From NCBI RefSeq assembly GCF_043555875.1, contig NZ_JBIGHW010000010.1, positions 124,001 to 188,000 on the forward strand: a DNA stretch of 64,000 nucleotides, given 5' to 3'. The position numbers and the translations under genes were made by a program. Under the pieces are notes generated by a model. The model was given only the letters and a program-made list of their open reading frames with translations, was not told where the DNA came from and did no database searches. This DNA comes from Pelomonas margarita. Lineage in GTDB: Bacteria > Pseudomonadota > Gammaproteobacteria > Burkholderiales > Burkholderiaceae_C. This document shows, piece by piece, positions 56,078 through 63,933 of this stretch (positions are counted from its first letter, which is position 1; every line of letters begins with the position of its first letter).

Positions 56078-56770
56078 TCAGCCCTTGGAAATCAGAGACA
56101 GGAACTCGCGGCGCAGGTTGGCGTCCTTCATGAACGCCCCCCGCATCACGCTGTTGGTCATCTTGGACTCGCTGTCCTTCACGCCGCGCCAGTGCATGCA
56201 GAAGTGGTCAGCCTCCATCACCAGCGCCAGGCCGTCGGGCTGCACGCGTTCCTGCAGCTCGTTGGCGAGCATGGTGACAGCTTCTTCCTGGATCTGCGGC
56301 CGGCTCATGATCCAGTCGCACAGCCGCGCATACTTGGACAGGCCAATCAGATTGGAATGCTCGTTGGGCAGCAGGCCGATCCAGACCTTGCCCATGATGG
56401 GGCACAGGTGATGCGAGCAGGCGCTGCGCACGGTGATGGGGCCCACGATCATCAGCTCGTTCAGGCGGCTGACGTTGGGGAACTCCGTGACCGACGGCGC
56501 CTGCGCGTAGCGGCCGGCGAACACCTCGCGCACGAACATCTTGGCGACGCGCTTGGCCGTCTCCTGCGTGTTGTGGTCGCTGTCGGTGTCGATCACCAGG
56601 CTTTGCAGCACGGCCTGCATCTTGGCCTGCACCTCGGCCTGCAGTGCATCCAGCTCGCCGGGTTCGATGAAGGCGGCGATGTTGTCGTTGGCATGGTGGC
56701 GGCAGCCGGCCGACACGAGGCGGTAGCGGATGCGCTCAGAGACGGGGGCGTCAGGGGCGGGGGCATTCAT
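56078..56770 (-). CDS. folE: GTP cyclohydrolase I
   Basis: FolE converts GTP to dihydroneopterin triphosphate, first step of folate, and source of the queuosine and biopterin precursors. The 230-residue product has a variable N-terminal extension and the catalytic core. NTQETAKRVAKMFVREVFAGRYA and SACSHHLCPIMGKVWIGLLPN contain the zinc ligands (Cys, His). LIGLSKYARLCDWIMSRPQIQEE and EADHFCMHWRGVKDSESKMTNSV follow. The start at 56770 lies seven codons inside a longer frame, and the shorter start is nearer the family pattern. A BLUF gene is three bases downstream. The gene is divergent from rsmB with 43 bases between the starts. Confidence 0.94.
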   Translation of the reverse strand: MNAPAPDAPVSERIRYRLVSAGCRHHANDNIAAFIEPGELDALQAEVQAKMQAVLQSLVIDTDSDHNTQETAKRVAKMFVREVFAGRYAQAPSVTEFPNVSRLNELMIVGPITVRSACSHHLCPIMGKVWIGLLPNEHSNLIGLSKYARLCDWIMSRPQIQEEAVTMLANELQERVQPDGLALVMEADHFCMHWRGVKDSESKMTNSVMRGAFMKDANLRREFLSLISKG

Positions 56771-56813
56771 GGACGGCGATTCTGGGGCCAAAGCCCACTT
56801 CTACACTGGCCCC

Positions 56814-58166
56814 ATGTCCCAAAGCCCTTCCCCCGGCCACTCTTCCGCTCCGCTGCACCGGCTGCTGTCCCAAGCGGCTGACGCTGTGCAGGGCGTGCGC
56901 GACGGCCGCTCGCTGACCGACCTGCTGGCCAAGGTGCCGGGCGACCTGCGCCCCGGCACGCAGGCCCTGGCCTTCGCCGTGCTGCGCCGCCTGGGCAGCG
57001 CGCAGGCCGTGCGCCAGCAGCTCGCCCCGAAGGCGCCGCCGCCGCGCGTGGACGCGCTGCTGGTGACGGCGCTGGCCCTGTTGTGGCCCGACCCAGACGC
57101 CCAGGCTGCGCCTATGTATGCCGACCACACGCTCGTGGACCAGGCCGTTCACGCCGCCAAGCAGCGCGCGCCGGCCAGCGCCAACTTCGTCAACGCCGTG
57201 CTGCGCCGCTTCCTGCGCGAGCGCGACGCGCTCGTGGCCGCCGCCCAGCGCAGCCCACTGGGCGCCTTCAACCACCCGAACTGGTGGGTGGAGAAGCTGA
57301 AGGCCGACTGGCCCGCCCAGTGGCAGGCCATCCTGGCGGCCAACAACCGCCCGCCGCCGATGACGCTGCGCGTGCATGCCCAGCGGGGCACGGCGGCCGA
57401 CTACGTCGAGCGCCTGGCCACGTTGGGCATCGCGGCCCGCACGCTGGGCGCGCCCACGCCCCAGGCGGTGATGCTGGACAAGCCGGTGCCGGTGGCCGCG
57501 CTACCCGGCTTTGCCGAAGGCCAGGTGTCCGTGCAGGACGCCGCCGCGCAGCTGGCCGCGCCACTGGTTATCGGCATGGGCACGGACCAGCCGCTCAGGC
57601 CCGGCGCCCGCGTACTGGACGCCTGCGCCGCCCCCGGCGGCAAGACGGCCCACCTCCTGGAGCTGCAACCCGACCTTCAGCTCACCGCGCTGGACGCCGA
57701 CGCCCAGCGCCTGGCCCGCGTGCAGGACAACCTGAAACGGTTGCAACAGCACGCAACGCTGAAGGCCGCCGACGCCCGCCAGACCGCCGCCTGGTGGGAC
57801 GGCCAGCCCTTCGACGCCATCCTGCTGGACGCGCCCTGCAGCGCGTCGGGCATCGTGCGCCGCCACCCCGATGTGCGCTGGCTTCGCCGGCCCGGCGACA
57901 TCGGCGCGCTGGCACAGATCCAGGCCGAGCTGCTGGACGCGCTGTGGCCGCTGCTGGCCCCGGGCGGACGGCTGGTCTACGCCACCTGCTCGGTGTTCCG
58001 CGCCGAGGGCCAGGCCCAGCTCGACGCGTTTTTGCAACGCCAGCCCGACGCCAAGTCCCACGACAGGCCCGGCTTCACGGGCCACCTGCTCCCCGTGGCC
58101 GAGAATGCCGGCTCGCAGCCGCCGGCCCTGGACGGCTTCTTCTACGCGTTGATCACCAAGCCCTGA
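56814..58166 (+). CDS. rsmB: 16S rRNA (cytosine-967-C5)-methyltransferase
   Basis: RsmB methylates C967 of 16S rRNA using SAM. The 450-residue product has an N-terminal NusB-like RNA-binding domain (HRLLSQAADAVQGVRDGRSLTDLL and ALLVTALALLWPDPDAQAAPMYADHTLVDQAV). The Rossmann methyltransferase follows. DACAAPGGKTAHLLEL is the SAM site, ILLDAPCSASGIVRRHPDVRW contains the catalytic-pair Cys, and LVYATCSVF the second Cys. The start at 56814 is chosen for family fit, although no strong Shine-Dalgarno is seen. It heads the cluster rsmB-DUF4390-ntrY-ntrX found in Burkholderiales. Confidence 0.93.
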   Translation: MSQSPSPGHSSAPLHRLLSQAADAVQGVRDGRSLTDLLAKVPGDLRPGTQALAFAVLRRLGSAQAVRQQLAPKAPPPRVDALLVTALALLWPDPDAQAAPMYADHTLVDQAVHAAKQRAPASANFVNAVLRRFLRERDALVAAAQRSPLGAFNHPNWWVEKLKADWPAQWQAILAANNRPPPMTLRVHAQRGTAADYVERLATLGIAARTLGAPTPQAVMLDKPVPVAALPGFAEGQVSVQDAAAQLAAPLVIGMGTDQPLRPGARVLDACAAPGGKTAHLLELQPDLQLTALDADAQRLARVQDNLKRLQQHATLKAADARQTAAWWDGQPFDAILLDAPCSASGIVRRHPDVRWLRRPGDIGALAQIQAELLDALWPLLAPGGRLVYATCSVFRAEGQAQLDAFLQRQPDAKSHDRPGFTGHLLPVAENAGSQPPALDGFFYALITKP

Positions 58167-58167
58167 T

Positions 58168-58728
58168 TTGCTCGCCCGCATCGCCATTGCCGCCTTCATC
58201 GCCATGCTGCTCGCGCTGCTGCCGGGCGGTGTGCGTGCCGATGGCATCGAGCTGGCGCAACTGGCCACCCGCAAGTCCGACGACGGCCTGGAGCTGAGCT
58301 TCACCACCCGCTTCGAGCTCAGCCGCGCCGCCGAGGACGCGCTGCACAAGGGCGTGCCGCTGTACTTCGTCGCCGAGGCCACGGTGCTGCGCAACCGCTG
58401 GTACTGGCGCGACGCCCGCGCCGCCCATGCCGAACGCACTTGGCGACTGGCGTGGCAGTCGCTGACACGCCAGTACCGCATCTCCACCGGTGGCCTGCAC
58501 CAGAGCTTCGCGACGCTGGACGAGGCCCTCAACGTGCTGCGCGGCCTCAGCGCCTGGCGCATCGCCGAGCCCCGCGACATCGAGGACGGCAGCAACCACT
58601 ACCTGGAGTTCAGCTACCGGCTGGACGTGACCCAGCTACCCCGCCCCATGCAGATCGGGCTGCAGTCCGGCTTCGCGCTGAGCGTGGAGCAAAAGCGCAA
58701 CCTCGCGCCTGACTTCTCGCTGAAATGA
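58168..58728 (+). CDS. DUF4390 exported protein
   Basis: This 186-residue precursor has a signal peptide (LARIAIAAFIAMLLALLPGGVRA), consistent with the DUF4390 family. The family pattern is seen in DGLELSFTTRFELSRAAEDALHKGVPLYFVAEATVLR and YWRDARAAHAERTWRLAWQSLTRQYRIS. A TTG start at 58168, one base after the rsmB stop, is used; an ATG at 58204 would shorten the signal peptide. The function is unknown. It lies between rsmB and the NtrY-like kinase gene and is likely co-transcribed with both. As an exported partner, it may act with the kinase, which is only a guess. Confidence 0.85.
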   Translation: MLARIAIAAFIAMLLALLPGGVRADGIELAQLATRKSDDGLELSFTTRFELSRAAEDALHKGVPLYFVAEATVLRNRWYWRDARAAHAERTWRLAWQSLTRQYRISTGGLHQSFATLDEALNVLRGLSAWRIAEPRDIEDGSNHYLEFSYRLDVTQLPRPMQIGLQSGFALSVEQKRNLAPDFSLK

Positions 58729-58771
58729 GGCGCCCCGCCCGGCCCGACATGGTGGCAGCGGAGCCCTCCGC

Positions 58772-61060
58772 ATGACCAAAGCCTCACGCTGGGGCTGGAT
58801 CGTCACGCTGGTCACGCTGACCGGCGTGGCCGGCGTGCTGGCCTTCGTGCTGACCATCGGCACCACCAGCGAACGAGGCTTCTTCGAGCGCCACTACCAC
58901 TGGCTGTACTGGGTCAACGTGGCCGTGGCGGCCGTGCTGACGCTGGTCATCCTGACGGCCGCCGTGCAGTTGGTGGTGCGCGTGCGGCGCGGGCGCTTCG
59001 GCAGCCAGCTGCTGCTCAAGCTGGCCTGCATCTTCGCGCTGGTGGGCGTGGTGCCCGGCGCGATGATCTACGCCGTCTCCTACCAGTTCCTGAACCGCAG
59101 CATCGAAACCTGGTTCGACGTGCGGCTGGCCAGCGCGCTGGAGGCAGGCCTCAACCTCGGTCGCGGCACGCTGGACACCATGGTCCACGGCCTCGGTGCC
59201 AAGACCCGCGACGCCGCCGAGCAACTGGCCGAAGGCGGCACGCCCCAGCTGCTGGCGCTGGAGCGACTGCGCGACAAGCTCGGCGCCCGCACCGTGGCGC
59301 TGGTGGGCGGGCGCGGCCAGATCCTGCTGGAGAGCGGCGGCGACACCAGCCAGCTCACCCCCGACCGGCCCAGCGACACCATGCTCAGCCGCGCCCGCGG
59401 CGGCACGCCGGCCAGCCAGCTCGAAGGCCTGGAAGACGAAGCCGCCGCGCTGCAGCACGGCGCCCAGATCCGCGCGCTGGCGCTGCTGCCCAACACCGAG
59501 CTGCGCCTGGGCCTGGGCGAGCGCTACCTGATGGTGATCGAGCGCGTACCGGCCAGCATGCTGAGCAACGCGCTTGCCGTGCAGACCGCCAATAGCGAGT
59601 ACCAGCAGCGGGCGCTCGAGCGCGTCGGGCTGCGCCGCATGTACCTGGGCACGCTGACGCTGGTGCTCATCCTGGCCGTGTTCGGCGCGCTGCTGCTGGC
59701 CGTCACGCTGGGCAACCAGCTCGCGCGGCCGCTGCTGTTGCTGGCCGACGGCATGCGGCTGGTGGCGCGCGGCGACCTGTCCGTGCGCCCTGTGCTCGCC
59801 TCGCGCGACGAACTGGGCGGCCTGACCCGCTCGTTCGCCGACATGACCGGCCAGCTCGCCGATGCCCGCGCCCAGGTCTCGCGCACCGTGGCCGAGCTGG
59901 ACGCCGCCCGCACCCACCTGCAGACCATCCTGGACAACCTGACCGCCGGCGTCCTCGTCTTCGACCCCGCCGGCTTCGTCGAGACCGTGAACCCCGGCGC
60001 CACTCGCATCCTGAAGCTGCCGCTGTCCGCCTACACCGGCCGGCCACTGGCCGACGTGCCAGGTCTTGCCGACTTCGCGGCTGCACTCGCTCAGCGCTTC
60101 GACCAGCACCTCGGCCCCGACCCCACTGAGCGCGACATGGACCGCGAGCTCTGGCAGGAGTCCTTCGAACTGCAGCTGGACCCCAAGCAGGACCCGCTGA
60201 CCCTGCTGGTGCGCGGCGCGCCGCTGCCCTACGGCGCGCGGCTGGTGGTGTTCGACGACATCTCCGAAGTCGTCTCCGCCCAGCGCTCGGCCGCATGGAG
60301 CGAGGTGGCGCGCCGCCTGGCGCACGAGATCAAGAACCCGCTGACACCCATCCAGCTGTCGGCCGAGCGCCTGCAGCACAAGCTCGAAGCCAAGCTCGAA
60401 GGCGTCGACCAGGCCATGCTGGTGCGCTCCGTAGCAACCATCGTCAACCAGGTGCAGGCGATGAAGCAGTTGGTCAACGAGTTCCGCGACTACGCCCGCC
60501 TGCCCTCGGCCCAGCTCAAGGCGCTGGACCTCAACGCGCTGATCCACGAGGTGCTCAGCCTGTACGCCGAAGCCCAGGAGACCGGCCGGCTCGCCACACA
60601 GCTGGCGCAAGACCTGCCCCCCATCAAGGGCGACGTCAGCCAGCTGCGCCAGGTCATCCACAACCTCGTGCAGAACGCGCTGGACGCCGTGCACGACCGG
60701 CCCGAAGGCCATGTGGTGGTGCGCTCCTCGCTGTCGCTCACCGAGGACGGCAAACCGCGCTCCGTGCGGCTGCACATCCTCGACAACGGCCCCGGCTTTG
60801 CCGAGAAGGTGCTCAAGCGCGCCTTCGAGCCCTACGTCACCACCAAGACCAAGGGCACGGGCCTCGGTCTGGCCGTGGTCAAGAAGATCGCCGACGAGCA
60901 TGGTGCGCGCATCACGCTGCGCAACCTGCACACTGCTTCCGATACGGGTTCTCCCGCTGATGACGGGCCGGAGGGCGCCGTGATCGGCGCACAAGTTTCG
61001 CTATCATTTTCGAATCTGGCGCCTGCCACCGAGCCCGGTGGCGCAGGCACCAAGACCTAA
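58772..61060 (+). CDS. ntrY: NtrY-like sensor histidine kinase
   Basis: This membrane sensor kinase has 762 residues. Two to three helices at the N-terminus (GWIVTLVTLTGVAGVLAFVLTIG; LYWVNVAVAAVLTLVILTAAVQL; LLKLACIFALVGVVPGAMIYAV) are followed by a periplasmic sensor loop (about residues 110-280). Another helix, a HAMP linker and a PAS domain follow. HisKA carries the phosphorylated His518 in RRLAHEIKNPLTPIQLSAERL. The ATPase domain has IHNLVQNALDAV, DNGPGFAEKV and TKGTGLGLAVVKK. This matches NtrY, a sensor of nitrogen or redox state. It is separated from the response regulator gene by six bases. The signal is unknown. Confidence 0.93.
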   Translation: MTKASRWGWIVTLVTLTGVAGVLAFVLTIGTTSERGFFERHYHWLYWVNVAVAAVLTLVILTAAVQLVVRVRRGRFGSQLLLKLACIFALVGVVPGAMIYAVSYQFLNRSIETWFDVRLASALEAGLNLGRGTLDTMVHGLGAKTRDAAEQLAEGGTPQLLALERLRDKLGARTVALVGGRGQILLESGGDTSQLTPDRPSDTMLSRARGGTPASQLEGLEDEAAALQHGAQIRALALLPNTELRLGLGERYLMVIERVPASMLSNALAVQTANSEYQQRALERVGLRRMYLGTLTLVLILAVFGALLLAVTLGNQLARPLLLLADGMRLVARGDLSVRPVLASRDELGGLTRSFADMTGQLADARAQVSRTVAELDAARTHLQTILDNLTAGVLVFDPAGFVETVNPGATRILKLPLSAYTGRPLADVPGLADFAAALAQRFDQHLGPDPTERDMDRELWQESFELQLDPKQDPLTLLVRGAPLPYGARLVVFDDISEVVSAQRSAAWSEVARRLAHEIKNPLTPIQLSAERLQHKLEAKLEGVDQAMLVRSVATIVNQVQAMKQLVNEFRDYARLPSAQLKALDLNALIHEVLSLYAEAQETGRLATQLAQDLPPIKGDVSQLRQVIHNLVQNALDAVHDRPEGHVVVRSSLSLTEDGKPRSVRLHILDNGPGFAEKVLKRAFEPYVTTKTKGTGLGLAVVKKIADEHGARITLRNLHTASDTGSPADDGPEGAVIGAQVSLSFSNLAPATEPGGAGTKT

Positions 61061-61066
61061 GGATTC

Positions 61067-61798
61067 ATGGCCACCATTCTTGTTGTCGACGATGAGCTGG
61101 GCATCCGTGCCCTGCTCTCTGAAATCCTCAGCGACGAGGGGCACACCATCGAGCTCGCAGAGAACGCCGCGCAGGCCCGGGCCGCGCGCGAGCGCTCGCG
61201 CCCCGATCTCGTGCTGCTCGACATCTGGATGCCCGACGTCGACGGCGTCACCCTGCTGAAGGAATGGGGCGGCGCCGGCCTGCTCACGATGCCAGTCATC
61301 ATGATGAGCGGCCACGGCACCATCGACACAGCCGTGGAGGCCACCAAGTTCGGCGCCATCGCCTTCCTCGAAAAGCCGATCACGCTGCAGAAGCTGCTGC
61401 GCGCCGTCGAGCAGGCCCTCGTCAAGACGGCACCTCCTCGCCCGGCCCCCGTCGCGCCCGGCCTGCCCAGCTACGCGCGCACCGAACCCGCGGCCGGCCC
61501 GAGCCTCGGTATGTCGGCTGCACCCTCCGGGCACAGCGCCGGCAGCCTCGCCGGCCATCTGCCCGCGAGCCACCACGGCAACGCGCTGACCTCCGAGCAG
61601 ACCTTTGAGCTCGACCGCCCCTTGCGGGAGGCGCGCGACGCCTTCGAGAAAAGCTATTTCGAGTTCCACCTCGCCAAGGAAAACGGCTCCATGACCCGCG
61701 TGGCCGAGAAGACCGGCTTGGAGCGCACCCACCTCTACCGCAAGCTCAAGCAACTGGGCGTGGACCTCAGCCGCAACAAACGAGGCGCAGGAAGCTGA
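61067..61798 (+). CDS. ntrX: NtrX-like response regulator lacking the sigma-54 ATPase domain
   Basis: This 243-residue response regulator has a receiver domain at residues 1-118 (ILVVDDELGIRALL with Asp8-Asp9, phosphorylated Asp52 in LVLLDIWMP, and Lys in FLEKPI). A Pro/Ala/Gly-rich linker of about 55 residues follows. The Fis-type helix-turn-helix near residues 205-235 is SMTRVAEKTGLERTHLYRKLKQLGVDL. The AAA+ domain of full-length NtrX is absent, so it cannot itself remodel sigma-54 polymerase. It probably acts as a plain activator or repressor. It follows ntrY by six bases. Its stop codon overlaps the -35 box of the tRNA-Phe promoter. Confidence 0.92.
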   Translation: MATILVVDDELGIRALLSEILSDEGHTIELAENAAQARAARERSRPDLVLLDIWMPDVDGVTLLKEWGGAGLLTMPVIMMSGHGTIDTAVEATKFGAIAFLEKPITLQKLLRAVEQALVKTAPPRPAPVAPGLPSYARTEPAAGPSLGMSAAPSGHSAGSLAGHLPASHHGNALTSEQTFELDRPLREARDAFEKSYFEFHLAKENGSMTRVAEKTGLERTHLYRKLKQLGVDLSRNKRGAGS

Positions 61799-61824
61799 CA
61801 GCGCACAGAAGTCTGTGCTACAGT
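61795..61824 (+). promoter_or_regulatory. Promoter of tRNA-Phe with a palindrome in the spacer
   Basis: CTGACA (61795-61800) and TACAGT (61819-61824) with an 18-base spacer form a sigma-70-like promoter for the tRNA gene about 45 bases on. The spacer holds GCACAGA (61803-61809) and TCTGTGC (61812-61818), a perfect 7+2+7 palindrome. The -35 box overlaps the ntrX stop codon. Confidence 0.55.
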
Positions 61825-61868
61825 GGCGGACTTCGCTGACCGGCAATAGCCAGACAGCAAAAAAACAA

Positions 61869-61944
61869 GGCCAAGTAGCTCAGTTGGTAGAGCAGCGGAT
61901 TGAAAATCCGCGTGTCGGTGGTTCGATTCCGCCCTTGGCCACCA
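61869..61944 (+). tRNA. tRNA-Phe (anticodon GAA)
   Basis: This 76-base cloverleaf has the acceptor stem GGCCAAG / CTTGGCC, D-loop AGCTCAGTTGGTAGAGC and anticodon arm GCGGATTGAAAATCCGC with GAA at the centre. The T-arm is GGTGGTTCGATTCCGCC, and the CCA end is encoded. The promoter lies upstream. The element integrase gene begins 174 bases later, so the 3' half of the gene probably serves as attachment site. Confidence 0.97.
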
Positions 61945-61975
61945 AACAATAGTTCGGCGAGGTCCGCTGAAGTCC

Positions 61976-62012
61976 AAAAGCCCTAGAGAAATCAACGCTC
62001 TAGGGCTTTTTT
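61976..62012 (+). terminator. Intrinsic terminator of tRNA-Phe
   Basis: AAAAGCCCTAGAG (61976-61988) pairs perfectly over 13 bases with CTCTAGGGCTTTT (61998-62010) around a 9-base loop, and the T-run continues to 62012. It lies 32 bases after the tRNA end. In this position it also insulates the integrase gene from the tRNA transcript. Confidence 0.92.
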
Positions 62013-62026
62013 GTTGTCCAGCGAAG

Positions 62027-62117
62027 TGCAAGAACTTCCGCCAGCTTCCGGGGCTGTCATCAAGAACTTCTGCAAGAACTCCAGAATCGGGCTTCTTGCA
62101 CCTCGAAAGTTCTTGCA
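62027..62117. repeat. Five copies of TGCAAGAACTT-type repeat, candidate integrase arm sites
   Basis: The repeat TGCAAGAACTT occurs at 62027-62037 as a perfect copy. It recurs as CAAGAACTT at 62061-62069 and TGCAAGAACT at 62071-62080, in the same orientation. On the other strand it occurs as TGCAAGAA (62093-62100) and a full inverted TGCAAGAACTT at 62107-62117. All five lie between the tRNA terminator and the integrase start, where arm-type sites for tyrosine integrases are found. The last copy ends at the base before the integrase GTG, so integrase may repress its own gene. Confidence 0.6.
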
Positions 62118-63407
62118 GTGGCCAAGCACCTAATCCCCTCGGACGCGACCCTGAGGGCCATCAAGCCGGGCGATGTGCGCAAGCGCATCAATGACGGTGA
62201 CGGCCTTTACCTACAGCTCTTCGTCAACGGCGGCTCGCACGGCTGGCGCTTCGCCTACAGCCTGGCCACCCGGCGCAACATCCTGAGCCTTGGCACCTAC
62301 CCGGACGTGAGTCTGAGCCAAGCGCGGAAGCGGGCCGACGAGGCGCGCAAGCTGGTGAGCGAGGGCCTGGACCCAAGCAGCGCCCGCAAGGCGAGCAAGG
62401 CAGCGGCGGCGGAGAAGGCCCAGGCCGAACGGTTGGCCGATGCCGGCCTGCCCGCCGCCGGCTCCTTTGAGGCCGTGGCGCGCGAGTGGTTCGACACGCG
62501 GCGGGCGGGCTGGTCTACCAGCTACGGCGACAAGATCATGGCCAGGCTTGAGGCCGATGTGTTCCCGGTGATTGGTCGCCTGGCCGTGGGCAGCATCACC
62601 TCGCCCGAGCTGCTGGTCATGCTGCGCAAGATCGAGGCGCGAGGCGTGATCGAGACGGCCCACCGCGCCCGGGAGAACTGCTCGCAGGTGTTCCGCTTCG
62701 CAGTAGCCACCGGTAGGGCCGAGCGCGACCCGGCGCAGGATCTGAAAGACGGCCTCAAGCGCCCCGATGTGAAGCACTTCCCCGCCATCACCGAACCGGC
62801 CCGCCTGGCCGAGCTGCTGCGCGCGTTTGACGGCTACGCTGGCACCTACGTGGTCCGCGCCGCGCTCCGCTTGGTCCCGATGCTGCTTCTACGCCCGGGC
62901 GAGCTGCGGCAGGCGCGGTGGGATGAGTTCGACCTGGACGGCGCGACCTGGACGATCCCGGCCCACCGGATGAAGCGCGAGAAGGCCGGCAAGAAGGATG
63001 GTCCTCCGCACCTGGTGCCACTGCCGCGCCAGGCCGTGGCCGTGCTACGCGAGCTGGAGCGGGTGACCGGGCGCGGCGAACTAGTCTTCCGTGGTGAGCG
63101 TCACCACGACCGCCCCATGAGCGAGAACACCGTGAACGCGGCCATGCGAGCCATGGGCTTTCCCAAGGATGAGGTAACCGGCCACGGCTTCCGAGCCACC
63201 GCCCGCACCATGCTGGCTGAACGCCTGGGCGTTGACATTGTCGTGATCGAGGCGCAGCTGGCCCACAGCGTGAAAGACAGCCTCGGTCGCGCCTACAACC
63301 GCACGCAGTACCTCGACCAGCGCCGCGCCATGATGCAGACATGGGCCGACTACCTTGACCGACTCAGGCAGGGTGCGGATGTGGCGCCCATCGGCAGAGC
63401 CGCTTAG
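62118..63407 (+). CDS. int: Tyrosine-family site-specific integrase (DUF4102 / P4-like)
   Basis: This integrase recombines a mobile element into the tRNA gene next to it. The 429-residue product starts at GTG (AKHLIPSDATLRAIKPGDVRKRINDGDGLYLQL), which matches the N-terminal DUF4102 arm-binding domain of P4-type integrases. The core-binding domain follows. Catalytic residues are readable: Arg259 in LLLRPGELRQARWDE, His356 and Arg359 in GHGFRATART, His383 in AQLAHSV and Tyr393 in GRAYNRTQYLDQR. All are intact, so it is likely active. It lies 174 bases after tRNA-Phe on the same strand. No Shine-Dalgarno is visible before the GTG. The element's other end lies beyond the window. Confidence 0.93.
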   Translation: MAKHLIPSDATLRAIKPGDVRKRINDGDGLYLQLFVNGGSHGWRFAYSLATRRNILSLGTYPDVSLSQARKRADEARKLVSEGLDPSSARKASKAAAAEKAQAERLADAGLPAAGSFEAVAREWFDTRRAGWSTSYGDKIMARLEADVFPVIGRLAVGSITSPELLVMLRKIEARGVIETAHRARENCSQVFRFAVATGRAERDPAQDLKDGLKRPDVKHFPAITEPARLAELLRAFDGYAGTYVVRAALRLVPMLLLRPGELRQARWDEFDLDGATWTIPAHRMKREKAGKKDGPPHLVPLPRQAVAVLRELERVTGRGELVFRGERHHDRPMSENTVNAAMRAMGFPKDEVTGHGFRATARTMLAERLGVDIVVIEAQLAHSVKDSLGRAYNRTQYLDQRRAMMQTWADYLDRLRQGADVAPIGRAA

Positions 63408-63473
63408 CCCGTCACAAACTTGTCGAAAATAGCGCAAACCCCAATTGACCCGCGAATGAACAAGCGACCTCTC

Positions 63474-63503
63474 TATAATTCCTTATGCATGCATACGCAT
63501 GCG
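63474..63503. promoter_or_regulatory. Consensus -10 box with twin palindromes, element promoter
   Basis: TATAAT at 63474-63479 is a perfect -10 box. Just after it are two abutting palindromes: TATGCATGCATA (63484-63495) and CGCATGCG (63496-63503). They lie where RNA polymerase would start, so a repressor bound there would block the alpA transcript. TTGACC at 63445-63450 is too far (23 bases) to be the -35 box. Confidence 0.5.
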
Positions 63504-63520
63504 CCAACGTCCAATAGAAA

Positions 63521-63733
63521 ATGACAAATTCTCTCGGCGATTCAATAGATCGCATCATTCGACTGCCGAGCGTATTGGCGCTGACCGGGCTCGGCAGGTC
63601 GTCCCTCTACGCAATGCAACGACAGGGCGGCTTTCCGTCAGCACGTAGGTTGTCGCCAAGTCGCAGCGTCGGCTGGCTGGAATCCGAGGTGAGGGCCTGG
63701 ATCGCTTCGCGTAGCCCGAGAGTGATGCAATGA
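63521..63733 (+). CDS. AlpA-like phage regulatory protein / excisionase
   Basis: This 70-residue protein has a MerR/AlpA-type winged helix: DRIIRLPSVLALTGLGRSSLYAMQRQGGFPSARRL, then SRSVGWLESEVRAWIASR. Such proteins act as excision factors or activators of integrase genes in P4-like elements. It follows the integrase gene by 113 bases and has its own promoter. Base composition is somewhat lower in GC than the chromosome. Its stop overlaps the next start by ATGA. Ribosome site quality is poor. Confidence 0.85.
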   Translation: MTNSLGDSIDRIIRLPSVLALTGLGRSSLYAMQRQGGFPSARRLSPSRSVGWLESEVRAWIASRSPRVMQ

Positions 63734-63933
63734 AGGCCGAGAACGTGACACCCCAAACCCGGGCCAAAAACGAGGCCGCCAAGGTCTGGACCGAACTGGA
63801 AGCATGCGCAGCTGACGACAAGCCCAGGCTTGATCGCCTCACCAGGGCCTGGACACGGCTCATCACCACACCGCACGGCCTCCCCGACGACCACGACACC
63901 ATCACGACCGAAAGTGCTACGCGATGCAACTGA
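63730..63933 (+). CDS. Small protein of unknown function in the element
   Basis: This 67-residue protein MKAENVTPQTRAKNEAAKVWTELEA... has no recognisable domain. It is polar and helix-forming, with Asp/Lys/Arg-rich segments (ACAADDKPRLDRLTRAW). It overlaps the AlpA-like gene by ATGA and the next partial frame by ten bases. It is probably a real element gene given these overlaps, but nothing suggests its role. Confidence 0.55.
   Translation: MKAENVTPQTRAKNEAAKVWTELEACAADDKPRLDRLTRAWTRLITTPHGLPDDHDTITTESATRCN

Noticed and set aside
63445..63450. TTGACC as -35 box for the alpA promoter
   Set aside because: The spacer to TATAAT is 23 bases, too long for a sigma-70 promoter.
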